Below are positions 10,976 to 19,753 of a stretch of 64,000 nucleotides of DNA, piece by piece. The stretch is from NCBI GenBank assembly GCA_022841365.1, contig JALHRP010000005.1, forward strand, positions 1 to 64,000, read 5' to 3'. This DNA is from Chitinophagaceae bacterium (GTDB lineage: Bacteria; Bacteroidota; Bacteroidia; Chitinophagales; Chitinophagaceae). Each line of letters opens with the position of its first letter. Within the stretch, counting starts at the first letter, position 1. Position numbers and translations under genes: made by a program. The notes below the pieces were generated by a model that ran no database searches, was not told the origin of the DNA, and saw nothing but the letters and a program-made list of their open reading frames with translations.

Positions 10976-12121
10976 ATGAAACAATATTTACCCATTCTCC
11001 TTTTTCTTATTTCTGTTTCAATAAGCGCCTGCAGGGGCGGCAGATACAGCACAAGAAGCGAAGAAAAAGATCTGGCCACACTCATCAAACGATTAAATAA
11101 AAAAGGGGGTGATGATAAGATCATTGCCGATCTGCAGGAAGTGTATGGCAGTGCGTATCAAAAATCTGCTCTTCGGTTAGAGAACTACCGTTATGATGCT
11201 GCTCCGCAAAAATGGGACAAGATCATCCCCGAACTCGAAGGATTGCAACGGATGTATGAAACCATCAGCCAGAGTGCTTATGCTTTACGAATGATCAAGC
11301 CAACCAATTATTATCCACGCCTGGTGGCAACAAAAGATTCTGCGGCTGCAGATTATTATCAATACGGCACGGAACAATTGCAGCAGAACCAACGGTTAAC
11401 AAACAAAGAAGCCTACTATGCTTTTGAACATGCAAACCGTTTTGTACCCAACTACCGTGATTCCAGACAGCGAATGAAAGAAGCATTTGAACGCAGCATT
11501 GTTCATGTACTCATCAACGAAGTGCAGTACGATGATTGGGGCAACAGCAACTGGAACTTTAACCAATACAATAACAACGACCGGATGCTGCACAACAATC
11601 TGATCCGTGATTTGGGCGGACAAACATCCACCAGCATACCTGCACGTTTTTACGATGCGTTTCAATTAAGACAGCAAAACAGACAACCCGATATTGTTAC
11701 AGATCTTGTATGGCGCAATCTCCGGTTTGATCAGCCAAGAGATTATACAAGATCGTATAACAGAAGCAAACAAATTGAAACAGGAAGAGATACAGCTAAC
11801 CGACCCATCTATACAACAGTAACAGCAACTGTTCATGTAACACAGCGTCAGTTGAATGCAGATGCAGAGATGAATGTGATTCTAACGGATGCTGTTGAAC
11901 GCACACAAATCGGCTGGGATCGCTTACCTGCGGAATACCGTTATACCTATGAATATGCAGATTATACCGGCGACAGAAGAGCACTGGATGCAAACGATCT
12001 TACACTCATCAACCGCAGCCGTAATCAGCAATTGCCTTCAAGGCAGGATGCGATGAATGAAATGATGCGAAGGGTTTATCAGGACATTGTGAACAGAGTA
12101 CGGAGTAAAGTGAATTGGTAA
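10976..12121 (+). CDS. Hypothetical lipoprotein
   Basis: ATG at 10976 gives MKQYLPILLFLISVSISACRGG (lipobox); upstream extension in the ORF track to 10829 is probably non-coding. Confidence 0.7.
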   Translation: MKQYLPILLFLISVSISACRGGRYSTRSEEKDLATLIKRLNKKGGDDKIIADLQEVYGSAYQKSALRLENYRYDAAPQKWDKIIPELEGLQRMYETISQSAYALRMIKPTNYYPRLVATKDSAAADYYQYGTEQLQQNQRLTNKEAYYAFEHANRFVPNYRDSRQRMKEAFERSIVHVLINEVQYDDWGNSNWNFNQYNNNDRMLHNNLIRDLGGQTSTSIPARFYDAFQLRQQNRQPDIVTDLVWRNLRFDQPRDYTRSYNRSKQIETGRDTANRPIYTTVTATVHVTQRQLNADAEMNVILTDAVERTQIGWDRLPAEYRYTYEYADYTGDRRALDANDLTLINRSRNQQLPSRQDAMNEMMRRVYQDIVNRVRSKVNW

Positions 12122-12195
12122 TGAGTAAGCAAATAGAACGGTATCGTTGCTCGGAAACAATGAAGGAACGTTTTTTCAAACAGATTTAAGATTGT

Positions 12196-12423
12196 TTAAA
12201 GCGCATCAAACTCTTTTCTTTTGTTATCGAACCATTCTCTCATGGCTTCCGGAGTTTTCATCAGCTCCTGCATCTTGTTCATTGCTTCCAGATGAGGCTG
12301 GTCGCCTTGTTGAAACATTTCCATGGCGTGTTTTTTACTTTGGTCGGCAATTGATTCAAATGTGTCTGCATGAAATTCCAGATTACATGCGCCGCCGAGT
12401 TGTTTACATGTCATTGTTTTCAT
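12196..12423 (-). CDS. DUF1059-like small protein
   Basis: MKTMTCKQLGGACNLEFHADTFESIADQSKKHA pattern. Confidence 0.7.
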   Translation of the reverse strand: MKTMTCKQLGGACNLEFHADTFESIADQSKKHAMEMFQQGDQPHLEAMNKMQELMKTPEAMREWFDNKRKEFDAL

Positions 12424-12508
12424 TGTTGTAAGTTTTAAGGATGAATATATAGTGAAATACTTCTTTGCCGGGGTGCAGGTTACAGTATCAGCACTGAACC
12501 TGTCGCTT

Positions 12509-13324
12509 TTATTTTACTCCTGCGCCTATCACAAATTCTCCCGGTACAGCATATCCGTTTCCGGTTTTATATTGTTCAACTGAAGCAAGGTATTCTTCAC
12601 ACACTTCCTTTTGCACAGCTTCAGAAAATTTAAAATAAGCTAATGCCACAGGTCCGCCTTCAAATGCAGCTGCACATGCAGCCGCAGCAGTATCATAATG
12701 TAAAAAGGCCTTTATTGTTTTGATTTGAATAGTTGAAAAACCTGCTAACTCAATCGTTTTTTCCAGCACTCCGTCATTGCCCAGGTTAAAGAACATTGGG
12801 CACACTTCAGATGAAACACGTTTATCAACAATCTCAAAAATTGCGGCCCATCCGCAATGTGCTCTCTTTCCCCAAACAGCGCTCACACTGCGTCCCCCTT
12901 TTTTCAACACACGGTACATTTCTTTCAATGCATTCAACGGACCGGGAGCATACATTAAACCAAGTGCACAAATGGCTACATCATAAGTTTCATCCGGTAT
13001 GTTTAACTCTTCAGCATCCATTCGTTGAAAGGTTATATTGCTGAGATTGTTTTGTGTGGATGTGTGAGTAGCTAACTCAATCATTTTGTCTGACAGATCG
13101 GTGCCCAGAACAAAACCCTCATTTCCTGTTTCTGCTGCTGCACGAAAACCTGCTAGACCAGTGCCGCAGGCAATATCAAGAATATGTTCTCCCTGTTGAA
13201 TGGCAGCAAGTTCAAATAAGCAATCATGTGCTGGTTTCAGTTGCTGTTGCCATGCATGTTCGTAAGCAGATGCGGCTTTATCCCATCCATATCGTTGCAC
13301 CCGTCTTTGTAAACCCGGTTCCAT
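12509..13324 (-). CDS. Class I SAM-dependent methyltransferase
   Basis: ILDIACGTGLAGFRAA motif I, DAEELNIPDETYDVAICALGLMY. Confidence 0.85.
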   Translation of the reverse strand: MEPGLQRRVQRYGWDKAASAYEHAWQQQLKPAHDCLFELAAIQQGEHILDIACGTGLAGFRAAAETGNEGFVLGTDLSDKMIELATHTSTQNNLSNITFQRMDAEELNIPDETYDVAICALGLMYAPGPLNALKEMYRVLKKGGRSVSAVWGKRAHCGWAAIFEIVDKRVSSEVCPMFFNLGNDGVLEKTIELAGFSTIQIKTIKAFLHYDTAAAACAAAFEGGPVALAYFKFSEAVQKEVCEEYLASVEQYKTGNGYAVPGEFVIGAGVK

Positions 13325-13327
13325 ACA

Positions 13328-13894
13328 TTAATGCGTTTTAGTTGAAATAATATTGATTGTTCGTACACAGGTTTGCGCTCTTGTAAACACATCAAGGTAT
13401 GGACTGTGTTGATCTCCTTTATCGAGCATCTGCATAATTTTTTCTTCCGGCTCATCGCTTTCGATGTTGATTTTATACCGCACTTCAAGATAACCCGGAT
13501 AAACATGTTGATCTGCTGTGCCCAGCAATGCACCATCATCATAATCGGCTTCTACTTCAACTTCAAGCGATTGAACGTTGATATTTAATTCTGCAGCCTT
13601 CATCATATATCCAATGGCCAAACAGGAACCAAGAGCCGCTCTTCCATATACACCGGGTGTTGGTGCGGTATTGTTCCCGCCAATTCCTTCGGGCATATCA
13701 ACCATAAACTTCCAGTTGCCTTCGGTGATCTCGCAGCTAAGTCCGTTTACGATACGTGCTTTTGATAAGCCCGTACCTCTGCCCATAGATGGTTTAAGTG
13801 TAAAAGCTTTTTTGCAGCGTTCAAGTGCGGTTTTAATTTTTTCTGATGCTGACATGGCGAAGTGTTTAATTGAAGCATACAAATGATCAGGCAA
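13328..13894 (-). CDS. OsmC family protein
   Basis: GRAALGSCLAIGYMMKAAELNINVQSLEVEVEADYD OsmC/Ohr-like pattern. Confidence 0.75.
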   Translation of the reverse strand: MPDHLYASIKHFAMSASEKIKTALERCKKAFTLKPSMGRGTGLSKARIVNGLSCEITEGNWKFMVDMPEGIGGNNTAPTPGVYGRAALGSCLAIGYMMKAAELNINVQSLEVEVEADYDDGALLGTADQHVYPGYLEVRYKINIESDEPEEKIMQMLDKGDQHSPYLDVFTRAQTCVRTINIISTKTH

Positions 13895-13950
13895 TCGTTC
13901 TCTCTTAAAGATACTTCAATTGCAGAACATGATAACCGGGAAGTAGATGG

Positions 13951-14415
13951 TTAATCCTGTTCCTCTTCGCCCTTAAAACTATAGATGGCAATAGCGCCGC
14001 CATTACCATACATGAGGTTTCCGCCAAAAGGTCCTTTAATGATTTTGATAAGAGCAATGTCTGCAGGATTGATCATGTTCAGAAACGAAAACTGAACAGG
14101 TATTTCATCAAAATAAACCGTAGCCCTTTGATTACGGATAAAAGGAATGGCAACCCCTGTTGCTGAAGTATATACATCGAGCCCGGCAATACGACCCTGC
14201 AGCCAGTACAGGATATTACTGTAACCTTGAACCGTGTTGATGTTATCTGTTAAATCAAAAATTGTTCCGTGAGCTGTTTTAAACAGACTGCTGCAATACG
14301 CTTCATTGAGGCGTTCTTCCTTTGTAATTTGTTTTTTGATGCTGTATTGTGCTTTTGCAAGAGAGGCTGCGACTACAAACAGCAGGAATATGATCTGCTT
14401 TTTCATAACACACAA
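13951..14415 (-). CDS. Stand-alone TonB-dependent receptor plug-domain protein
   Basis: ILYWLQGRIAGLDVY...MINPADIALIKIIKGPFGGNLMYGNGGAIAIYS plug-like motif. Confidence 0.7.
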   Translation of the reverse strand: MCVMKKQIIFLLFVVAASLAKAQYSIKKQITKEERLNEAYCSSLFKTAHGTIFDLTDNINTVQGYSNILYWLQGRIAGLDVYTSATGVAIPFIRNQRATVYFDEIPVQFSFLNMINPADIALIKIIKGPFGGNLMYGNGGAIAIYSFKGEEEQD

Positions 14416-14597
14416 TTTTGCTTTCCATAAGTTACGAAATACTGCTGTTAGCAGAGCGTTAAAGAAATTGATTGCAGACTGTTTTAAAGAAGAAATGACA
14501 GGAGCCTTACATAAAAGCCTCCAATAAAAGAACAGAACACGTCACAGGATTATCCGATAGTTTGCCGTACTAAGCTTGTTTTCTTAAGCAAGGAATT

Positions 14598-15443
14598 TTA
14601 TTTTAAACGCAGCCCCATTTCGTATTGTTTAATAAAGATGTGCATCCCCAGATCCGTTAAAAAGCTTGTTGTGTTTGTAGAAGCGCTGTCAATATTTGTT
14701 ACAGAAAATTCATTGCCATACTTGGAGGACAGATGGAATATTAATTGTCGCCCGATTCCTTTGTTTCTGTAAGCTCTGTCAACAGCAAGCTGAAGTATCC
14801 GTTTCGTATCAGGATTAAAAATGATGTAGCCCAGTAATTCTTCACCCGCATAGATTCCTGAAGCAAAAAGATAATCTTTTAGTTTTTCAACAGCTGTAAT
14901 TGAATTTTGCCACGAAGGTTGTATGTCCCAAAAGGACTGAAGTTGTTGCCAGTTATATGTTTTCAAGTCCCGGATTTCATAGTCATGTGTTGTACTATTA
15001 CCATTTACTAAACCCTTGAAACAGTTTAATTCCCTGATAAGTTGAAAACCTGTGTTTCTGTATGTTTTAATTGCAGCATCATTTGTGGTAATCACTTCAA
15101 GTACAACGTTGTTCATCTCATGTTTCTTGAAAACAGTCAAAGCGTAGTCGTACAACTTTGCGGTTATTTTATTTCCTCTTTTGGCCGGGATTACACCCGT
15201 TCCTGCATTATAAACTGTTTTCTGGTTGTTAAGAATGCCATACCCGTGAAGAATGAACCCAATCAACTCATCCTCCTCGAACGCACCCACGGATAACTCT
15301 AACACGATACTTTCACTTATCATTTTAGTTTCTAATTGTTCTTTAGTGAGACTAAATGGAATGATATAGTCAGAAAATGACAGATTGAAAACCGCTGCAA
15401 TTTTTTCAATTGAGCAGGATTCTAAAGTTTGTATTGAGGTCAT
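14598..15443 (-). CDS. GNAT family N-acetyltransferase (tandem GNAT)
   Basis: Two GNAT-like regions (GVIPAKRGNKITAKLYDYAL; VDRAYRNKGIGRQLIFHL). Confidence 0.8.
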   Translation of the reverse strand: MTSIQTLESCSIEKIAAVFNLSFSDYIIPFSLTKEQLETKMISESIVLELSVGAFEEDELIGFILHGYGILNNQKTVYNAGTGVIPAKRGNKITAKLYDYALTVFKKHEMNNVVLEVITTNDAAIKTYRNTGFQLIRELNCFKGLVNGNSTTHDYEIRDLKTYNWQQLQSFWDIQPSWQNSITAVEKLKDYLFASGIYAGEELLGYIIFNPDTKRILQLAVDRAYRNKGIGRQLIFHLSSKYGNEFSVTNIDSASTNTTSFLTDLGMHIFIKQYEMGLRLK

Positions 15444-15571
15444 AGATCCAATGTAGAGGTTTAAAGATACGCAGCTTAAAAAATGAATAGCGTATACGGC
15501 AGGTTAAAAGATACAACGATGGCGTTTTTTTAGGTAGTTTAACAAAGGCGGAACAATGTTATAAAAGTGAA

Positions 15572-15928
15572 TTAAGTCATTTTCCTAAAGTAAAACCAAA
15601 TTACCATTGTCACAATGGTTGGTATAATTAGAGAAGTACAACTCCACATAACGTTAAACTTGAGCAAAATGAGTTGAGTCGAAATGATAAGTAGAGAGTA
15701 TGAAACAACGGCCCATTTTTTCATTAACCATATTCCGGCCAGACTAACCCAAATCAACAATGACGAAAGCAGTAAGAAATTTTTATACCATTGTCCAACC
15801 ATGTATGCATGTTCGGTTGTCCAAAGTAAAAGGACAGGAATTGTAGCAAAAAAACCTAAAATACAAGCAGTATAAATAAGTGAAGGTGTAGTAGCCCGAC
15901 TTTTTTTAGTCTCTTTATCTACTCTCAT
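15572..15928 (-). CDS. Small integral membrane protein, hypothetical
   Basis: Hydrophobic ORF with several TM segments. Confidence 0.5.
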   Translation of the reverse strand: MRVDKETKKSRATTPSLIYTACILGFFATIPVLLLWTTEHAYMVGQWYKNFLLLSSLLIWVSLAGIWLMKKWAVVSYSLLIISTQLILLKFNVMWSCTSLIIPTIVTMVIWFYFRKMT

Positions 15929-16024
15929 GCTTTTATTATCTTTATTTATCTTCTGGTTCTTGCACGAACTGACAAGAAAAATACCAACATAGGCGGAATA
16001 AACCTCATTTTGTATGAAGGCCTT

Positions 16025-16222
16025 TTATTTATTAGTCTTAACGTAAAGCACAATGTAATTAATTGTATACCCCGTTATAATTAAGAACATTATGATGCGA
16101 AGAAACTTTGTAATATTTTCTTCTGTGCTATAAACTGAATAAGCAAATAAGGAGATTAAAATGAAACCAATAACCGACTTCAATAAGTACGTTCTTTTTT
16201 TTGAAACAGGAAACAAACTCAT
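16025..16222 (-). CDS. Small membrane protein, hypothetical
   Basis: 65-aa ORF with two TM segments. Confidence 0.4.
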   Translation of the reverse strand: MSLFPVSKKRTYLLKSVIGFILISLFAYSVYSTEENITKFLRIIMFLIITGYTINYIVLYVKTNK

Positions 16223-16340
16223 AGCTCTTTACAATTTTATTTATCGGTTGAAGTCCTCGCTAACTGAAAGTACATTATGGTAAATTTAGTATAAGAATTC
16301 GATGTTTTTAATATTGTTCTGATGACAGGCATAACAAGGC

Positions 16341-16379
16341 AGCACTATTTTTCTGCGCCTCATTCTTACGCTATATGGG
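16341..16379. repeat. ~39 bp repeat, copy 1 (matches 17034-17073)
   Basis: AGCACTATTTTTCTGCGCCTCATTCTTACGCTATATGGG. Confidence 0.8.
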
Positions 16380-16385
16380 TCAGCA

Positions 16386-16916
16386 TCAATACAGCTTCAC
16401 ACCTAAAGTAAAACTAATAGATGTAAAGTTTTGTTTTGCTCTCACTTCCCGTTTCAACACATTGATGTAAGAAATTTTGGCGCTTAACTTTTGATTATTC
16501 GAAAAATAAAAGCCCACTGATGGTTTCAGTCCTAAAAGCGTTTGTGTGCCAACAAAACTTGGACCGGCAACAAACGAAAAGTAAACATTGCGTATGGGAT
16601 GTACTGATACTCCTGCAAAAATATTTACCATGCCGCCCACCGTTTCTATAGCAGTCCCGTCAGCATTTGCTCTATACACTTTATCATCCACGAGATATGC
16701 ATCGGCAGTTAATTCAACAGTTGGTCTTACGATGGATGCCTGCCGAAAGAACATTTGCAAACCCAGCCCCATTCCCGAAGGGTTGTTGCCTTTTGTTACA
16801 TCAGAAAGAGTATGGTTGTATTGTCCCTGCAGGTAAAGCGACTTTTTGCGTTCTTTCTGTGCAAGTGCCTGAGTGAAGATGATGCACAAAAAAAATGTAG
16901 TTATAAGTTTTTGCAT
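16386..16916 (-). CDS. Outer-membrane beta-barrel-like hypothetical protein
   Basis: Signal peptide MQKLITTFFLCIIFTQALAQ and alternating hydrophobic pattern; bracketed by the ~39 bp repeats. Confidence 0.6.
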   Translation of the reverse strand: MQKLITTFFLCIIFTQALAQKERKKSLYLQGQYNHTLSDVTKGNNPSGMGLGLQMFFRQASIVRPTVELTADAYLVDDKVYRANADGTAIETVGGMVNIFAGVSVHPIRNVYFSFVAGPSFVGTQTLLGLKPSVGFYFSNNQKLSAKISYINVLKREVRAKQNFTSISFTLGVKLY

Positions 16917-17033
16917 GGTTAGTTTTTTTAGTCATCGGTTGCTGTCAGCACCAATCAAATGTACTTGATTGTAAAAATAATATATGAAACCGATGCAAAC
17001 AATAAGGCTTCTGATTGCAAGGCACAAGAAGCC

Positions 17034-17073
17034 AGCGCTATTTTTCCTGCGCCTCATTCTTGCGCTATATGGG
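17034..17073. repeat. ~40 bp repeat, copy 2
   Basis: AGCGCTATTTTTCCTGCGCCTCATTCTTGCGCTATATGGG, two substitutions and one indel versus copy 1. Confidence 0.8.
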
Positions 17074-17124
17074 ATTTTTTTTCGGTTGGTCAAAAGACAC
17101 AACCTCGGCGTGCTTTTTTATGAA

Positions 17125-17319
17125 CACCAACCAAGGCGAAGCGGGGCAATTGTTTTACGTCGCCCCTGGCGACGAATACTGAACTGTGGTATTAAAGATA
17201 AAATTTTATTCAAAAGCCTAATAGATAAATGTCAGCCGGTACAGAAGCTAAATAGAATTACAGGTGATGACCGACGCTTTGCGTCGCCCCCTGCTGCCGC
17301 AAAACTGCCTGTTGTGTGT
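17125..17319 (-). repeat. attC-like recombination site A (array-distal, left arm degenerate)
   Basis: Shares ~150 bp with site C (GGGGCAATTGTTTTACGTCGCCCC...GACCGACGCTTTGCGTCGCCCCCTGCTGCCGCAAAACTGC); core box GTTGTGTGT at 17311-17319. Confidence 0.7.
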
Positions 17320-17831
17320 TCGTGCTTCTTGTCAAAAGAGTAACTCAACTAATTCCTCGTCATATTTAAAATTTGTTACCGTCCAACCACTGGATGCCTT
17401 ATATAGTGTAAAGTCAAACTTTAAATAGTATTTGTCAAACTTGAGAATGTAAAAACGCTTAGCAATAAAATCTTTAATTTTTCTTTCTGTGATAAACTCG
17501 TAAGAAAGCATTTTTCCGTACGCTGGAAAGTAATTGTCCATTTGGTTGTCAATTGTCACTTGTAAGGTGTCAATTGAAGATGGAGTCATAACTGTATTTT
17601 GTTTGAGAAGCTGCAAAGCCTCATGTGTCTTGCCTTCAGAAAATAATTTCATAAAGGTGTCGCAAACTTTGTCAAGACGTTGTTTGTCTTTATCGACGGT
17701 TTGATTTTTTTGTCCGCAAGAAGTAAGAGTGAGTAAAAGAAAAGCAACAGTCAAAAAATTTGTCATAAGTGTCGATTTGATTAAGTCGTTGTTGAATTCA
17801 AGGATAGTGTCGCCATTGCATGACACACAAC
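17311..17831 (-). mobile_element. Integron-like gene cassette 5
   Basis: Flanked by GTTGTGTGT (17311-17319) and ACACACAAC (17823-17831), perfect 9-bp inverted repeat. Confidence 0.7.
17332..17766 (-). CDS. Hypothetical lipoprotein (cassette gene)
   Basis: Internal start gives MTNFLTVAFLLLTLTSCGQ lipobox. Confidence 0.7.
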   Translation of the reverse strand: MTNFLTVAFLLLTLTSCGQKNQTVDKDKQRLDKVCDTFMKLFSEGKTHEALQLLKQNTVMTPSSIDTLQVTIDNQMDNYFPAYGKMLSYEFITERKIKDFIAKRFYILKFDKYYLKFDFTLYKASSGWTVTNFKYDEELVELLF

Positions 17832-18027
17832 GAACAGGTATTGCCGAAGTGCAGGAAATAGAATTCCGTCCGCCCGGCTAACTGCTGCTGAATAAAGATA
17901 AAAAAGTTGATGATAAGAACTACAGCTAAATTACTAACGTCAAGCTGGATATGAAGCTAAATTGAAAAACAGAAGTTGAAACACGGCTTCCGTCAGCCTG
18001 CATTTTGGCAATACCCATGTTGTACGT
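17823..18027 (-). repeat. attC-like recombination site B
   Basis: Arms GGTATTGCCGAAGTGCAGG (17837-17855) and CCTGCATTTTGGCAATACC (17997-18015) pair; boxes ACACACAAC and GTTGTACGT. Confidence 0.8.
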
Positions 18028-18085
18028 TCGCCCTTCTTCGTGGTCATCTACAATGTGGGGCTGTGTCGCACCTTAGAGTGTTGCC

Positions 18086-18178
18086 TGTGCGTTGGCACAA
18101 GGCAGGCTCTTTTGCAAGGTTAGCTTTTGTGTGTCGGCTTTGTGTGCCTTGCAAATGTGCCTGACTTGGTGTGTCGGC
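18086..18178. repeat. ~86 bp hairpin direct repeat, copy 1
   Basis: TGTGCGTTGGCACAAGGCAGGCTCTTTTGCAAGGTTAGC...CCTTGCAAATGTGCCTGACTTGGTG, near identical to 23692-23777; abuts the methyltransferase stop codon. Confidence 0.9.
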
Positions 18179-19218
18179 TATTTAGAAGCTAAATGCTCTA
18201 ATAAATGTTTTTTAATATTGTCTGACTGATAATAACTAAATTTTGGAGGCAATGCGTTACCAATAAGCAAAGCCAGATTTGCTTTTGGTATATCACTTGG
18301 AAATTTATAGTCAGAAGGGAATGATTGCAGCATTGATGCTTCTCTTGCTGAAATGTTACGATTTTGTTCTGGATGCAGAAACCGTCCTTTAGATGGGTTT
18401 AGACAACCACCAGTTATAGTTGTTGAATAATCATCCCAGCGTAACCTGCCATATACATCATTAAAGCCAATGTTTTCACTTTCATGGCATTTAAGTAAAT
18501 ATTGTTTTGGTAAATCTTTCCTGCTGCCACCGTTTTTTGGAGTTAACTCTATTCTCTTTTGCACAGAAGGAATATGCGTAGGAAATATTTTATGAATTGG
18601 GTCGGAGGAATTTTCAGGTAATGGTAAATGTTCTATGGTTTGCCTTACGGTTTTCTTTTCATTCAATGGTTCTGCAACTTTTATTGTGCCTAACCTTGAA
18701 CCAACCAATACCAATCTTCTTCTGCTTTGAGGAACACCATAGTCTTTAACATTTACCACTTTAAAATCAACTTCATATTTTAATTCGTATTTCAAAATCC
18801 TTACCGCTTTTTTAAATAAGTCATATTCAACAAGTCCTGGCACATTCTCCATCATTATTGTGTAAGGTTTAAGAGCTTTTACTAACCTCACATATTCCAT
18901 TATCAAATTATTTCTGTCATCATCAACAGGTGTAACTCTATTAAGCCTTCTTATAGATGAAAATCCCTGACATGGGGGGCAACCGGCTAAAAGATGAATT
19001 GTCTTGCCTTTTAATTTCCTTTTGATTTCAGCAATAGAAACTTTACGAATATCTTTTGTAATAACAGAAGTTTGGGTGTGATTTAACCGATATGCCTTTG
19101 ATGCAATTTCATCAATCTCAAATGCTACTTTTGTTTTAAAGTTGGCTTGGTGCATACCTTCTGTTAACCCACCGCAGCCACTGAAAATATCTATAGATAT
19201 TAGTTCCATATTAAACAA
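18178..19218 (-). CDS. DNA (cytosine-5)-methyltransferase
   Basis: DIFSGCGGLTEG, GCPPCQGFSSI, MMENVPGL, DYGVPQSRRRLVLVG, TITGG motifs. Confidence 0.96.
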   Translation of the reverse strand: MFNMELISIDIFSGCGGLTEGMHQANFKTKVAFEIDEIASKAYRLNHTQTSVITKDIRKVSIAEIKRKLKGKTIHLLAGCPPCQGFSSIRRLNRVTPVDDDRNNLIMEYVRLVKALKPYTIMMENVPGLVEYDLFKKAVRILKYELKYEVDFKVVNVKDYGVPQSRRRLVLVGSRLGTIKVAEPLNEKKTVRQTIEHLPLPENSSDPIHKIFPTHIPSVQKRIELTPKNGGSRKDLPKQYLLKCHESENIGFNDVYGRLRWDDYSTTITGGCLNPSKGRFLHPEQNRNISAREASMLQSFPSDYKFPSDIPKANLALLIGNALPPKFSYYQSDNIKKHLLEHLASK

Positions 19219-19753
19219 CTAATTTTTTAGGAATATAGCCTACACATTCAAATAATGCTTGAATTTGAGGAAACTGAGAAGGAACATCTCTTGCTGTATA
19301 TCTTCCAGAATCCAAATTAAAGTGAACTTCAATTTCGCCTGTTTCTTTTTTCAGAAACCATAATTCCCCACCAATAATTGCGTCTCCACCACCTGTCATA
19401 TTGGGATGTGAAGCATGCCCTCTTTTGCAGTCAACAACAGTAGCTTCACGAATCATACGAATTTGATTATCCTTCAAAACCCACAAATACATATTTCTTA
19501 CGGGAATATTGCTATAATCATGTTTTTGAGAACTGTCTTTTTCATTTTTAATATCCTCCATATTTGTGGCATAAAAACAATTATCCGGGTATTTGTTATC
19601 GGATGCGTCATAGTATTCTAAAAGTAATCCTTCACCTTGCAGAACTGCTTTTAATGGAGGATGTGGCTCACCAGCGGTTACATAAATTTTAAGGCAATCA
19701 TCTTTCATCATTAACAAATGTTTTTGAAGTTCCTTTTTCCATCGTTGTTTCAA
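19211..19753 (-). CDS. Hypothetical protein, candidate effector of the defence-like operon
   Basis: Overlaps both neighbours; conserved-looking motif HASHPNMTGGGDAIIGGELWFLKKETGEIEVHFNLDSGRY. Confidence 0.8.
   Translation of the reverse strand: MKQRWKKELQKHLLMMKDDCLKIYVTAGEPHPPLKAVLQGEGLLLEYYDASDNKYPDNCFYATNMEDIKNEKDSSQKHDYSNIPVRNMYLWVLKDNQIRMIREATVVDCKRGHASHPNMTGGGDAIIGGELWFLKKETGEIEVHFNLDSGRYTARDVPSQFPQIQALFECVGYIPKKLVV

Noticed and set aside
12147-12431. 94-aa plus-strand ORF
   Set aside because: Antisense to the DUF1059-like gene, no domain or start context.
15480-16260. Older cassettes around 15572-15928 and 16025-16222
   Set aside because: Spacers do not show paired arms or matching GTT/AAC boxes by eye, so not included in the array.
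16984-17343. 119-aa ORF on the plus strand across site A, and 23656-24039 / 23616-23834 ORFs across site C
   Set aside because: They translate the attC-like repeats themselves (both contain AIVLRRP...KDKILFKSLIDKCQPVQKLNRI...GDDRR) and run antisense to the cassettes; treated as repeat artefacts.
17976-18164. 62-aa plus-strand ORF over site B and the 86 bp repeat
   Set aside because: Fully explained by repeat sequence; no coding evidence.
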